Assembly: GCF_003324165.1 (NCBI RefSeq)
Contig: NW_025407839.1
Coordinates: 62,001 to 126,000, forward strand
Length of the DNA: 64,000 bases
Source: Naegleria lovaniensis
Taxonomy: Eukaryota > Heterolobosea > Eutetramitea > Acrasida > Naegleriidae
Direction: 5' to 3'
Part shown: one piece after another, positions 10,430 through 21,895 of the stretch
Layout: each line of letters opens with the position of its first letter
Numbering within the stretch: the first letter of the stretch is position 1
Program-made: the position numbers and the translations under genes
Notes under the pieces: model-generated
The model's database searches: none
What the model was told of the DNA's origin: nothing
What the model saw: the letters and a program-made list of their open reading frames with translations, nothing else

Positions 10430-11863
10430 ATGCTCGATATTAATTTATTCAGAGAATACAAGGGCGGTAATCCAGAGATTATTAGAGAATCTCAACGAAG
10501 AAGATTTGCCGATGTTACTCTTGTTGATAAAGTCATTGAATTGGACGAAGTGTGGAGAGTTACTCTTGGTAAATTGAATCATATTAAGAGCTTCACTGGA
10601 ATTATCAGCAAGGAAGTTGGCAATCGAATGAAAAACAAGGTCCCACTCGGTGATGATTTGGACTTGCCAAAGGAAGTCACTGATGACATCCACGCTCTCT
10701 TCACAAAGGAGGCCCTCGAACAAGGATCTTTGGCAAAACTCAACACCAACCAACTTAAAAAGCTCTCTACACACATTACCGAGGTTCATATCAAGAATGC
10801 CGAAGAGGAAGTGAAACAAAAAGAAAGAGAGCGAGACAATGTTTTGCTTCAAATTGGTAATATTGTTCACGAAACTGTTGTTGTCAGCGATAATGAGGAT
10901 AACAATGGTATTGTGAGATTGGTTGGTAATCCACGACCAAAAGTTGATGAACAGACCGGATACACATGTCTCAAACATATTGATATTATGAGAAAATTAG
11001 GAGGATTGGCCACCGAAGAAGGTACTCAAGTAGGTGGTGGAAGAGGTTACTTTTTACTCGGAGATTTGGTCAGAATGAATTTGGCTCTTCAAAATTATGC
11101 CATTGACTTTTTGTCTAATAAGGGATACACTCCAATTTATACGCCATTCTTTATGACTAAGGAACAAATGAAGAAGGTAGCTCAATTGTCTCAATTCGAT
11201 GAAGAATTATACTCTGTCACAGGAGAAGGTGAGGACAAGTATTTAATTGCCACTTCTGAACAACCAATTGCTGCTTTCCACTTGGAGAAGCGTTTTGATG
11301 AGAGTGAGCTTCCACTCAAGTATTGTGGCTTGTCCACATGTTTCAGAAAGGAAGTTGGTGCTCATGGAAAGGACACTACAGGTATTTTCCGTGTTCACCA
11401 ATTCGAAAAGATTGAACAATTTGTTGTAACCTCTCCAAAGGACAACAAGAGTTGGGAAATGTTCGAAGAAATGATTGGAAATTCTGAAGCTTTCTATCAA
11501 TCTCTTGGAATTCCATACAGAGTTGTGAATATTGTCAGCGGTGCTTTGAACAATGCTGCTGCCAAGAAATTCGACTTGGAGGCTTGGTTCCCAGGAGCTG
11601 ATCCAGGCAATGAATACAGAGAATTAGTTTCTTGCTCTAACTGTACTGATTACCAAACCAGAAGACTCGAAGTCAAGTATGGCAAGAGTAAGAAGCAAGG
11701 TGGTGAGGTTGAGTATTGCCACATGTTGAACTCGACATTGACTGCAACCTCTAGAACACTTTGTTGTATTGTGGAAAACTATCAAACACCAGAAGGAGTG
11801 AACGTACCTGAAGTTTTGCAACCTTACATGGGTGGCACTAAATTCATCAAGTTCAAGAATTAA
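10430..11863 (+). CDS. SARS: Seryl-tRNA synthetase, cytosolic
   Basis: This single-exon gene has 477 codons. It charges tRNA-Ser with serine using ATP. The N-terminal 120 residues are the tRNA-binding helical arm, starting MLDINLFREYKGGNPEIIRE, as in eukaryotic and archaeal type SerRS. The catalytic core has the class II motifs: motif 1 around GYFLLGDLVRMNLALQNYA, the serine-binding TSEQP, motif 2 FRKEVGAHGKDTTGIFRVHQ, and motif 3 with TATSRTLCCIVENYQ. CSNC and TDYQTRR precede motif 3. All key residues are present. The ATG at 10430 is chosen because the family opening begins there. The downstream gene starts about 100 bp after the stop. Confidence 0.97.
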   Translation: MLDINLFREYKGGNPEIIRESQRRRFADVTLVDKVIELDEVWRVTLGKLNHIKSFTGIISKEVGNRMKNKVPLGDDLDLPKEVTDDIHALFTKEALEQGSLAKLNTNQLKKLSTHITEVHIKNAEEEVKQKERERDNVLLQIGNIVHETVVVSDNEDNNGIVRLVGNPRPKVDEQTGYTCLKHIDIMRKLGGLATEEGTQVGGGRGYFLLGDLVRMNLALQNYAIDFLSNKGYTPIYTPFFMTKEQMKKVAQLSQFDEELYSVTGEGEDKYLIATSEQPIAAFHLEKRFDESELPLKYCGLSTCFRKEVGAHGKDTTGIFRVHQFEKIEQFVVTSPKDNKSWEMFEEMIGNSEAFYQSLGIPYRVVNIVSGALNNAAAKKFDLEAWFPGADPGNEYRELVSCSNCTDYQTRRLEVKYGKSKKQGGEVEYCHMLNSTLTATSRTLCCIVENYQTPEGVNVPEVLQPYMGGTKFIKFKN

Positions 11864-11964
11864 TCCATGATACTATGAATCTTGTTGGATGTATTAAAAA
11901 TTTGAACTTCTTTTTCATGCTGTTGGTGGAAAATATTTTATGATGATGAACTCACACAAAAAAA

Positions 11965-13291
11965 ATGTTTTTCAACAACATGAATCAATCTTGTTCTCGC
12001 TGTCAATCCGAAGACACTCGAATCATCACCACAGCTCTCTATCACTGCAACACTTGCAATCTCCATTTATGTGGCTATCACGGTCAAAATCATGGCCTCT
12101 CCCATTCCGATCATCATGTGAAAAAACTCAACGCATCCTCTCCAGGAATTGTGTTTGAAAATAATTCACAGCCATCGAACTTTTTTTCAAGATCAGCAGA
12201 ATCAACGACGACTCCATCCTTCTCTTGGAGCACACCAAGTAGTACATCCTTATTTTCCTCATCGTTGTCATCATCGTCTTCTTCGTCCTTGTTTTCCTCA
12301 TCGTCGTCTTCTTCATTTCCGTTTTCATTTGGAGATTCCACACAACAGATTTCAACAGAAAATTCTGTGAAGAAAATCAATGAAATTACCCAAGTCAAGT
12401 TACTTCTTGTGGTGAGTATCATCTTTTATGAATGATGGACATTTCATATTGTAAAATTTCACAAATTCCACAAATTTCACAAATTACAAAATTTCACAAA
12501 TTACACACATATATAGGGTGATGGAGCTGTTGGAAAATCCTTATTTGTTTCACGATTGAGAAACATTCAATTCAATACGATCGAGTACAAACCAACCATG
12601 GGAGTGGAAGTTTTTGATTTGGATTTTGAAACCATTGCTCATGGTCCAATTCGTGTCAGTATTTGGGATACGGCTGGTCAGGAGAAATTTGGAGGTCTTC
12701 GAGATGGATATTACATTTCAGGTGAGTGTGATGTGATTTTATTCGAGAAATATTAATAATAATATTATTTAATGATAAAATATAATGATATTATTATTGA
12801 CCTATCGTATGATGAACACAAATTGATTTCACATGATTTGAAAATATGGTTTCACACAATATACAGGACAATGTGCATTAATCATGTATGACATGAAATA
12901 TCCACAGTCGTTAAATTCTGTTCCACATTGGCATCGTGACATCTCTCGAGTATGTGCAAACATTCCAATTGCCGTATGTGCAAACAAGTCAGATTTAATG
13001 ACAAATGATAACGAGGTGGAAAGTATGGAACAACGTGCTCAAATGTTGTGTGCCAGAAAACAAATGAAACGCTTTACAATTTCAGCCAAAGAGGATTCGC
13101 TTGAAAAATTGCAACAAGTGATTGAAAGTATGATTCAGGATTTGAAAAAAGATCCAACATTGAAATTTTTGAGTATTTTTAAATTGGAAACTGAGACACG
13201 CATGAAAAGTGTCTTGTATGCAAAAACACAAACTTCATTACAGACCGATGTGATCTTGTTAACTCGAGATGGTGACAATTCATATCAATAA
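11965..13291 (+). CDS. Ran-like small GTPase with N-terminal B-box-like zinc domain
   Basis: Three exons (11965-12411, 12517-12721, 12867-13291) give 358 residues. Residues 10-51 have C10, C13, C28, C31, C36, H39, H47 and H50/51, the spacing of a B-box zinc finger. A Ser-rich linker follows to about 140. The GTPase has a P-loop GDGAVGKS at 150-157, [37 protein letters not shown] and ISAK. The [11 protein letters not shown] and WHRD..RVC.NIPI blocks are specific to Ran, the nuclear transport GTPase, rather than Rab or Rho. The C-terminus is longer and lacks the acidic DEDDDL tail of Ran. It is a divergent Ran paralogue, not the canonical Ran; a role outside nucleotide-gradient transport is likely but unproven. 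Confidence 0.85.
12448..12506 (+). repeat. Short tandem repeat inside an intron
   Basis: Intron 1 of the Ran-like gene holds about five copies of a 10-15 nt unit around AATTTCACAAATT with small variations, ending just before the acceptor. It looks like ordinary microsatellite growth. Confidence 0.7.
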
Positions 13292-13394
13292 ATAAATATT
13301 TATTTTAATATTATGATACATGGTACGACCTTTTGCATAATTACACGTATAAATATATTCTAACAGTAAACGGCTGTTCCATTTAAACCTTGGC

Positions 13395-14431
13395 TCATTT
13401 CTTATGAGTTTTTAGCAATTCATCAGCCTCTTGTTGTGAAATTATTCTCAAGAAATTTCTGGCAACAAACCCCTTTCTAAAAGTAAAGAATTTGTCATGG
13501 CCAATATACCAAAAATAACCATAATTATTGAACAATCTAAATACTTCTCCTTTTTTCACAGTAATGGAGGTGTTGGGTAAGTCTTTTCCTGTGCTATCCT
13601 CAACAACAACCACCCATTTCTTTTCTTTTCCAAACATGGTGTCAGTATAGGTTGCTACATTTGTTGTTTCAGGACTTGATGCTTTCTCTACGGATCTAAA
13701 AATGTGACACAACTCGATTGGAATTTGTGACTTGTCAATTTTGGTACAAATACGATCATGACATCCAACATGAATATTATTCGAAGAATCGACGTATTGT
13801 TCTTGCGAAAGTCTTTTAAAATCATCCATCTCATCCTGTGTCGCTTCTCTAATTTCATGACCATTCTGTTGCAACAATCTCATCTTGTCATCATCCACGA
13901 TTGGAATTTCACCAAGTGGATTCGCTCCCAACAGCACTTGTAGAGAATTCGCTTCTTCTTCATCCCTCCTGTCATCATCATCATCATTCGATTCCACTTG
14001 ATATTCAGAAAATACTGGATCCAACAAGACATCCTTCAACAACCGTTGCAATCCTGAAATAAATTCCACTCGATCAATCGTTTGATCATCATTAACATCC
14101 AAAAATTGAAAAATCAAATCCAACGTTCGTTGCCTCAATGAACCACTAGCAGGCACAACAAATTCTTTAACAATCCAAAAAACAGTCTTTCCAGTACTCA
14201 CAATCATTGGAGCCATTCGTTTCGTTCCAATCTTGTGCCAAATATAAAAGAATAAATCCAACAAGAACAGTTCTGATTCTTCACGGTGAGATGATTGGAC
14301 TTGTCCTTGTCTAGCTTTTCAAACATTTTGGAAAATCGATTGTTTTTGGGCAATTCCGAGGCTTCATAGGAAATACCATTGGCGAGATCTTGGGAAATCT
14401 TTTTAAGAAAGGAGGAATGAGAGTTTCCCAT
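13395..14431 (-). CDS. Myristoylation-type EF-hand protein with C-terminal SH3-like domain (one frame break)
   Basis: The ATG at 14431 follows ten A bases and encodes MGNSHSSF, a candidate N-myristoylation site. The first EF-hand loop begins DKDKSNHLT, but the frame then changes near 14287. One added base gives REESELFLL, the natural continuation. The rest (to 13395) has a second EF-hand-like loop DVNDDQTIDRVEF, an acidic linker, and an SH3-like barrel near the end (ITVKKGEVFRLFNNYGYFWYIG, interrupted here: KKGEVFRLF, then GYFWYIG, then GFVARNFL). Restored length is 345 residues. It may be a calcium-responsive membrane adaptor. The break could be an assembly error or real damage. I do not recognise a named orthologue. 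Confidence 0.72.
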
Positions 14432-14601
14432 TTTTTTTTTTGTAAAAATACATTTCCAAATTTGTTTCGTGCATTTGTTTCATGAAATTTCAAAATTTGT
14501 AGAGCTTGAGCTCTGGGAATAATTTGCAAAAAGAATACATGAATGAATACTATTGCTATTATTATTTAATAATAGTATCGTATCAGGATGTGTGATCGAA
14601 A

Positions 14602-16123
14602 TCAATAGTCGGGTAATGAACGACGTAACATTTTCAATACATTACCTCCCATAATTTGAGAAATTTCAGTTTCTGTGAAATTTTGAGAAATGAGTGCATC
14701 CGTTAAATGTACCAAATGATCACTGGCTCCAAAGGCCTTAATCGTACCATCCCAATCACTTCCAAGAGCAATATTTTCAACTGAATTTCCTCCTAATAAA
14801 TTTTTCAAATACTTGATGGAACGAGCCACTGATTCAAAACCATGTCCACAAGTGGTGTATTTGAAAAAGGCAATTCCAATAACACCTCCATGTTTAGCAA
14901 TTCGTTTAGCAAAATCATCTGAAAGATTACGAGTCGTGTTGCAAATTCCTTTGAGTCCAGTATGTGAAATCATGACAGTTGTGGAAATTTCTCCTCGTTC
15001 GAGCATGTCCAATACTTCACTCATGGCCTTCTCGGATGCATGTGCCAAATCAATAATAACTTTCAAATCAGAAAGTTTTCGAACGACTTGTTTTCCAAAA
15101 TCAGAGAGCCCATATTTTGTGAGGCCATGAAGTGAGCCACTGACTTGATTGTCACCAAAATGATTCAAACCAAACATTCTCACTCCCATGTCGTAGAGCT
15201 TTTGAACATTTTCGAGTTGGTGCTCCAAAACTGTAGCTCCTTCAATGGAGTACAATCCAGAAACGAGATTCTTGTTGTGAGCTCGTTTCGAGACAAACTC
15301 TTCTAAAATTTTCTTATTCTTAATAATGGTGAACAATCCCTTACTTTCTGATTGATAGTCATGTAATAATTTACTATAAGCACGAGCTCGTTGGAATGGA
15401 GAAAACCAAGCAGAGTAGTCATATAATTGACTCGCCATGAGAAATGGTAAAATATCTGTAGAATTGACATTGGTTTTCATATTGAGCGTGTGTGGAATGG
15501 AATTGACAGCTGCAAACACTTGCAATGCTTGATTTCCTCGTTGCATTTTTGAAAGTGAGACATGACCTCTGTGTTTTCATTGAACATGACATGTCGAAGT
15601 ATAGCATGACCAATTGTTTTTCAAATGAAATTTAAAATTTGTAAAACACATACTTTTCCGTTGTCAAAAATCCTCCTCGATGTTTCCACATCAAAGTATC
15701 TGCATGTAAATCCGCAATGAAAGGAATATTCTGATGAATGGTCATGGCCACAGTATTCTTCAATGTGTCAGGTTGTGTGTAGATTTGATTTGAGAAGGTA
15801 TCAAAAGCCCAAGGTAATGCCACAAAAAAGATGACACATGACAGGACACTCCGAATGAGAAATGATCTCACCACAGAAGTGAAACCTGCATGAGAATGTG
15901 TTGTATGTTCCAACTCTTCATCTTTTTGATCATTATCATTTCTATTCGTTGGTTGAGAAGATCTTGAAGATTTACAAAATTTAAATAAAGAAGAGACGGG
16001 AAAGAAGATTAAAAACATGCACAAAATGGTGATGAAACAGGACATGACCCAACCAATGTAATCTTCTAAAAGGCTTTCAGTGCTGAACAAGGACGAAGAT
16101 TCATCTGAAACTGGCGAGGACAT
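14602..16123 (-). CDS. DPEP: Membrane dipeptidase (peptidase M19), membrane-anchored
   Basis: Two exons (16123-15654 and 15568-14602, intron 85 nt) give 478 residues. Two hydrophobic spans near residues 24-50 and 90-112 anchor it. The metal-binding motif is IADLHADTLMW, corresponding to HxD. The family block GHVSLSKMQRGNQALQVF is rebuilt exactly by the splice. The bridging glutamate is in YSIEGATVLE. Further metal ligands are in IDLAHAS and MISHTG, and GSDWDG carries the late Asp. All catalytic residues are present. Family members are zinc hydrolases of dipeptides and of cysteinyl-glycine or leukotriene D4. The two N-terminal spans differ from the signal-peptide/GPI form of mammals. An upstream TTG codon in frame is ignored; the ATG follows an A/G tract. 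Confidence 0.92.
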
Positions 16124-16490
16124 TTTTTTCAATATTTTAACTTTCCGAAATTAAATCTGATCTTTTCCTACTATCAATCAAAATTCCTGAAAACAAGATT
16201 TAGAATTCATAAAATCAGGACCTTGCATAATACTAGTTAGAGTTGTGTTCTAAGATTTTTAGGCCAAATAATCCCAATATTTTTAGATTTGTTGATAGAG
16301 AAAAAATTCACCCAAGTTGCACATTCTCCTCTCTCTCTAATACCAGCACACTGAACGCGTTCGGGATTGTTCCAAACAACAACAATTACTACTATACCAA
16401 AACACCACTGATCGGATTGTTTAGAGCTCGAGTTTTTTCATCATTTGAAGAACCATCATCTCGTTGCAACTCCTTTCCGAATCAGAGAAA
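16124..16490. promoter_or_regulatory. Divergent intergenic region (dipeptidase / LisH protein)
   Basis: These 367 bp lie between two divergent genes. The sequence is AT-rich on the left and mixed on the right. Nothing beyond probable shared promoter activity is seen. Confidence 0.35.
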
Positions 16491-18172
16491 ATGATCACAT
16501 CCAATACAGGATCTTCTCCAACGGTTAGCCTCTCTGCTACCAATAGTACCACCAACACGACCACCACTACCACGACGAACCATTCTCCTATTAAACCCAA
16601 TCCTTCACCCAACAAGAAGATCATGATGAAACCGACGATCACTACTCCTCCACCTCCTCCTTCTCCGTGTCTGATGAGTCAATTCCCAACCACATCGTCA
16701 TCATTGGGATCAAGTCCTCTCAACACCAATTCCCTAGTGCACTCTTCTTCTCCTTTCAACAAACCACCACTGCAACAACAACCACCGATTCCTCATCATC
16801 AACCGTTTTTTCCATTTCACATTCCACCCATGCACCCATTTCCAGGAAATCCAATCATGACTAACACATCCTCTTCTTCCTACTCAACCGTAAATTCATT
16901 AATTCCTCCAAATCCAATGATGATGGGAATTTACCCTCCTTCTTCATCTTCGTTCATGATGTCACCACCTGGGATGCCAAATCAACATGTTCCGATGAAC
17001 ATGATGGTAGGACATCATCCCTCTCCACTACATCATAATCCATTTACCTCTCCAATGATGACTAGTCTTCCTCAAGGAATTCCTATAACCACAAGCTCTG
17101 GAACACCACAAGAGACTGCACCAACCATGTCAAACTCAAACACCACAACATCTCCTCCACATGTCACCTCTAGTACACCACAAGCAACTACTACTAAGAA
17201 GACCAAATCTTCATCATCATCAAGAAAAAAGAAAAAAACAGCCCAAGCACGGAGAAAAAACCAAGCCCACCAAAAAGAAAAATACCCCACACCAGTCAAT
17301 CCATTCATACTCATATTATTTCCTATTTATTTGAGATTGGACTATCAGATAGTGCAAAAACGTTGGAAAATGACCTCAATAATCCTCAACTCTTAAATGT
17401 GACAAATACATCAATGAAGGGTTTTGTGAATAAGCTCACTTCAGAGTTAGAAAAGCTTTCCGTGTCTTCACCTCCTCCAAAGAAAAATGTCACAAGTGTC
17501 AATGCTACCAATGCGATTGTTAAGAATGAAACATACTCAGCAATAAGCGACACTGCCCAGCCTTCATCAACCAATCGACCTCTCTCAGCAGCAACTCCAT
17601 CTATTGCACAATCGTCTCCCATCACCCGACATATTACCAACAATAACGAATTTAACGATATTTCTCTGAAAGTGCATGACAATCCAGTTGCCAACAACAG
17701 CACGAGCAGCAACCAATTACCAACACAAAACTATGAGGCAAGCCAATTTTTGGCCATTCTTCAACAAAGTATTACAAAGCCTCAAGGCAATACGCACCAT
17801 CATGATGGTGTGGCGACATATGTCGATGAGCGATTGAACAATTTGGAGCAAGCACTCTCTATTAGAGAGAGTAAGGGAGAAGTTTTTTCAAGATTGAGAC
17901 AAGTCGAGGAACGAGTGTTAAAGATTGAGGAAAGCCAAAATATGGGAGTAGCCTCTCAAAAACAGGAAGCCTCCAATGATTCTGCCAATGAAAATGCACG
18001 TGAAGCCACAATGCCACCCATGAACGAAACACCATACAACTCGGATGAATTTTTCTTTAATGATGAGCTTGACAATTTCTGCTTTACGATGGACGTTGAT
18101 CCTCCCCTACGATCGGGAGACAGTCACGATCATCATCATCATGAAGAGGATGACTTCTCCCTGTTTGAATAA
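16491..18172 (+). CDS. LisH-motif protein with low-complexity flanks (one frame break)
   Basis: The first 245 residues are rich in Pro, Ser, Thr, Met and His. A Lys-rich stretch coded by A-runs sits near 17222-17240. Beyond it the natural frame changes by one missing base; the new frame reads a proline/lysine linker and then a clear LisH helix pair, IISYLFEIGLSDSAKTLE, near residue 280. LisH motifs dimerise proteins and often occur in transcription corepressors and microtubule factors. A predicted coiled coil (LNNLEQALSIRESKGEVF and following) lies near residue 450, and the C-terminus is acidic with a His run. Restored length is 560 residues. The Pro-rich plus LisH layout recalls SSDP-type regulators, but the order is different, so no name is given. 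Confidence 0.72.
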
Positions 18173-18306
18173 ACTGTCTCTGTTGCTGACAGCATGCTGG
18201 TTGCAATTCACACAAATTGTTGAATTTGGAATTAAAAAAAATTGAAGAACTGAATTCAACAAAAAAATTCATCTCCTTCAACACAACCATTCACCACACT
18301 CCCAAC

Positions 18307-21060
18307 ATGAGCAACAAGAGAAAACGATTTCAACAACTCGATGAGGATGATCTCATAGAAGGAAGAGCAATATACAGCAGCGAAGAGGAATCCTCTGAAG
18401 ATGAAATGGATGTATTTAATGACATTCCTCAAGAATATGATAGTGATAGAGAATATAAAAACAAGAATGCATCATCATCGAGGCTTTTGAAAGCCCCTTC
18501 AACAAATAATGATGACGATGATGATTTTGATATGGCCGACTCAATTAAAACTAAAAGTAAATTCGATTTTAAAGGCTCCGATATTGGCAAACTCGTCCGT
18601 AAGAAAGCACATGAAAATCCCAAGATGAACAAACTCATCAAATCTACTTCAATTTTCAATGAGGATCAAGAAGATGGTACAGAAGAACCAAGTGATGAGG
18701 AGGATGATGAGGCTGCTTCCGATGGTGATGACCGAGTGAAGGACAATGAAATTTTATTGCGAGCCATGAGAAATGATTCCGATGATGAGGATGAATTGGA
18801 GGATGGAGAAGAGAATGGAGAGAAGAAAATTTCAGCTTTTGATATGCCTCCTGAGGCGTTTGGAGAGGACGATGAGGATGATTTTGAGGATGATGAGGAA
18901 GGAGATGATGATGATGAGAACAATGATGACGATGAAAATATTCAAGAGGATGAAGAAATGGAAGATGATGAGCCAGAGGATGAGCAAGATGATGATGAAA
19001 ATATTCAACAAGATGAAGAGGAAGAAAAGAACAGACAGGATATTATCAAAACGTTGGGTAAGGCAAAAACCTCAAATGACAATGCATCGTCCTCAGTTTC
19101 ACAAAATGCAAAATCGGACGAAAACGAGGAAAAGGATGAAGAAAAGTATGACAAATCCTTCTTTTCAGAAGTTCCAGCAGATATTGAAGCCTCAAAATCA
19201 TTCAATGACATGAACTTGTCAAGACCACTTTTGAAGGCCATCTATGAAATGAATTATGAACATCCAACACCCATTCAATCTCGATGTATTCCACTGTTGC
19301 TGAAAGGAAGAGATGTTTGTGCCAGTGCTGTGACAGGTTCTGGTAAAACAGCTGCTTTTATTTTACCGACACTTGAAAGATTATTATACAGAGATCGATC
19401 GAGGAAAGAAACACTTGTTCTCGCGTTGTTACCAACGAGAGAGTTGGCTGCTCAATGCTACGAAGTTTGCAGCAAGTTTGCCCAATATACCGATATTAGA
19501 TGTTGTCTCATTACAGGAGGTAATTTGAAAATTAACAAACAAATTCAAGTATTGCAAACCAAGCCAGAAATTATCATTGCAACACCTGGTCGAGTGGTAG
19601 ACCATTTACTGAACACACCAAATTTTGGACTTGACGAAGTTGAAGTTTTAATTTTGGATGAGGCTGATCGTCTGTTAGAATTAGGATTTGAGCCTCAAAT
19701 TAAAACAATTTTAGACCATTTACCAACAGCGAGACAAACCATGCTCTTTTCAGCCACCATGACTGACGATGTGGAACAATTAGTGAAACTCTCATTGAAA
19801 AATCCAATTCGTGTTGCATGTGACCCAAGAACTGGTGTTGCTGGAGAATTAACACAAGAATTTATCAAACTCCAAGACGATGAAGATATCATGGCGAAGC
19901 AAGCTATTTTACTCTCACTCTGTACCAAATCGTTTACGAGTGAGGTTATTGTTTTCTGTAATACCAAATCCATGGTTCGAAAATTGAAAATGCTTCTCTT
20001 CCTGAAAGGTTTGAAAGTTTCAGAATTGAGCTCTTCTCTCACTCAGGCCGTTCGTTTGAAAGAATTGTACAAGTTTGCAAGTCATGAGACGGACTTTTTA
20101 GTATGTACAGATGTTGCTTCCAGAGGTTTGGACATTAAGGGAGTGAAAACAGTCATCAACTTTGACATGCCTCTCAATTTAAAGACCTACATTCACAGAG
20201 TTGGACGTACGGCTCGTGCCGGCGCTCCAGGTACTGCTGTTTCCATGTGCAGTGAGAATAGTCTTGCAATTTTGAGAAAGATTGTTCGACATGCAAAGAA
20301 AAAGGGGCAGACTGTTCAACAACGAGTCATTCCTCCAGAATCAATCGAATTTTGGACACAAAAGATTGAAGAAATGAAACCTCAACTCAGGGAATTGGAA
20401 CAACAATTGAGACTTGAGGATGAAATGCAACAAGCTGAAATGTTGACGACTAAGAATGAAAATATGGAAGAGTTTAAAGAAGATATTATGAGTAGGCCAC
20501 GAAAAGAATGGATCATGTCCAAGTCACAACACAAGGAACTCAATGAAAGAGCAAAGGCCCAAATGATAGAGGAAGATGAAGACACTAAACCTTCACACAA
20601 GAAACGAAAGCTCGATCCAGAAGAATTTGAAAATGAAGAGGAAATGATGAAGAAACCAATGCATGTAGATCATACAGACTTTTTAGAAAAGAAGCCACTC
20701 GATAAGAAAAAGAAGCAACGACAAGCATTCAAACGAGAAATGAAAGAAGCAGGTATTAAGAATTGGGACAAGTTCGTGAAACGTCAAGTCAAGCAAGACA
20801 AAGTCATCAATAGAATGAAACGAAATAATATCGACTCGGATCTAGTGAAGAAACACAATAAGGAAAAAGCTCTTCAACAAAAGGAAAAGCGAAAAGCTAA
20901 GAAGGAATACAAGGAAAAGAAAAAAGCACTCGCCATGAAAACGAGCTCACAACGAATGGATAAAAAGTCAACGAATCGAGCCTCCACCGAAAAGAAAAAG
21001 ACTAATAAGAAACCATCTCATGGAGGTTTTAAGAGTAGCAAGAAATATAAGAGAAGATAA
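18307..21060 (+). CDS. DDX27: DEAD-box RNA helicase Drs1/DDX27
   Basis: This single-exon gene has 917 codons. A very acidic N-terminus (about residues 20-260) precedes the helicase core. The core has a Q motif (PTPIQSRCIP), motif I ASAVTGSGKTAAF, PTRELA, TPGR, motif II DEADRLLELGFEPQ, motif III SATM, motif V VASRGLDI and motif VI HRVGRTARAG. DEADRLLELGF, the long QxxxRVIPPE region and the Lys-rich coiled tail match Drs1/DDX27 of the nucleolus, needed for large ribosomal subunit assembly. The frame is open further upstream, but the first ATG with family content is at 18307. No frame break occurs in 2.7 kb, in contrast with some neighbours. Confidence 0.95.
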   Translation: MSNKRKRFQQLDEDDLIEGRAIYSSEEESSEDEMDVFNDIPQEYDSDREYKNKNASSSRLLKAPSTNNDDDDDFDMADSIKTKSKFDFKGSDIGKLVRKKAHENPKMNKLIKSTSIFNEDQEDGTEEPSDEEDDEAASDGDDRVKDNEILLRAMRNDSDDEDELEDGEENGEKKISAFDMPPEAFGEDDEDDFEDDEEGDDDDENNDDDENIQEDEEMEDDEPEDEQDDDENIQQDEEEEKNRQDIIKTLGKAKTSNDNASSSVSQNAKSDENEEKDEEKYDKSFFSEVPADIEASKSFNDMNLSRPLLKAIYEMNYEHPTPIQSRCIPLLLKGRDVCASAVTGSGKTAAFILPTLERLLYRDRSRKETLVLALLPTRELAAQCYEVCSKFAQYTDIRCCLITGGNLKINKQIQVLQTKPEIIIATPGRVVDHLLNTPNFGLDEVEVLILDEADRLLELGFEPQIKTILDHLPTARQTMLFSATMTDDVEQLVKLSLKNPIRVACDPRTGVAGELTQEFIKLQDDEDIMAKQAILLSLCTKSFTSEVIVFCNTKSMVRKLKMLLFLKGLKVSELSSSLTQAVRLKELYKFASHETDFLVCTDVASRGLDIKGVKTVINFDMPLNLKTYIHRVGRTARAGAPGTAVSMCSENSLAILRKIVRHAKKKGQTVQQRVIPPESIEFWTQKIEEMKPQLRELEQQLRLEDEMQQAEMLTTKNENMEEFKEDIMSRPRKEWIMSKSQHKELNERAKAQMIEEDEDTKPSHKKRKLDPEEFENEEEMMKKPMHVDHTDFLEKKPLDKKKKQRQAFKREMKEAGIKNWDKFVKRQVKQDKVINRMKRNNIDSDLVKKHNKEKALQQKEKRKAKKEYKEKKKALAMKTSSQRMDKKSTNRASTEKKKTNKKPSHGGFKSSKKYKRR

Positions 21061-21895
21061 AAGTAATCTTTTGGAATTTTATCATGAACTACAAGAAATT
21101 AAGGCAATTTGGCTGAACCTCGTTGTCAAAGGGTGGTTCTTCTACAAGTTCACCGTTGGCAGTGAATCATGTGACTTGCCAGCATTGTGCATGAACCTGT
21201 TAATCTGAGTTTTTGTGATCTTTTAAACAATTATGTTTCATTTTTGTAATACGTCAATGTCACGTTAATCCTGGTCTTGAACGCTGGTAATGATAATGCT
21301 CTCCTCCAAGGCGGTCATTAAGTAGGTTGTTTAAACATGTTTAAAATTCAAATTGTCCTTCAATTAATCCACCCTCGCGTTAATCATCAATTGAGTACGG
21401 TGAGGACAACAGTTATCCAGAGAGGATTCTTTTGGCCATTCAAACGCGTTAAAAGATACTGCCAAACAAGCTTTGGAATGACACGTGACATTATTGCCAA
21501 TTTGACACCAAAAAAAACAGCAGCATTCACGTCGTCGAGTCTGCTTCGTGAAAGCACACACCATCACTTGCTTCTTCAATCCCTCTAACTGCTTCTAATT
21601 GCCGCACATCGTCATTATTCAAAGAATTTAAATAATCATCCACCACCACCAAAAACAACAACGTGTCCATAAAAACTAAACCTTCAACAAGTTTTTAAAA
21701 CCCTGATTCGTTTCCGATCATTTCGTCTTACCATTTTCTACAACTTTCAAATTCTTTGTTGTTGAAATCATCTCACAACTCGAGAACACGAATCCTTGCG
21801 ATATTCAAACAACAACAATAACAACAACAATTGAAAATTAACAACAAGCACAACACAAAACACAAATTCATAAAACACAAATCAACACCAACACG
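21061..21895. other. Intergenic region before the G-alpha/F-box gene
   Basis: No supported gene is present in these 835 bp. Open frames here (for example 21337-21588) show no domain. The last 150 bases are rich in CAA/ACAAC and look like a 5' leader for the gene at 21896. No tRNA-like fold or inverted terminal repeat was found by eye. Confidence 0.4.

Noticed and set aside
12412-12866. Separate small GTPase gene without the zinc domain
   Set aside because: Both introns have good GT-AG ends and keep phase, and the P-loop begins exactly at the exon 2 edge, so the B-box exon belongs to the same gene.
21337-21588. Small open frame before the G-alpha gene
   Set aside because: No homology by eye, weak start context, and it lies in a probable 5' leader.
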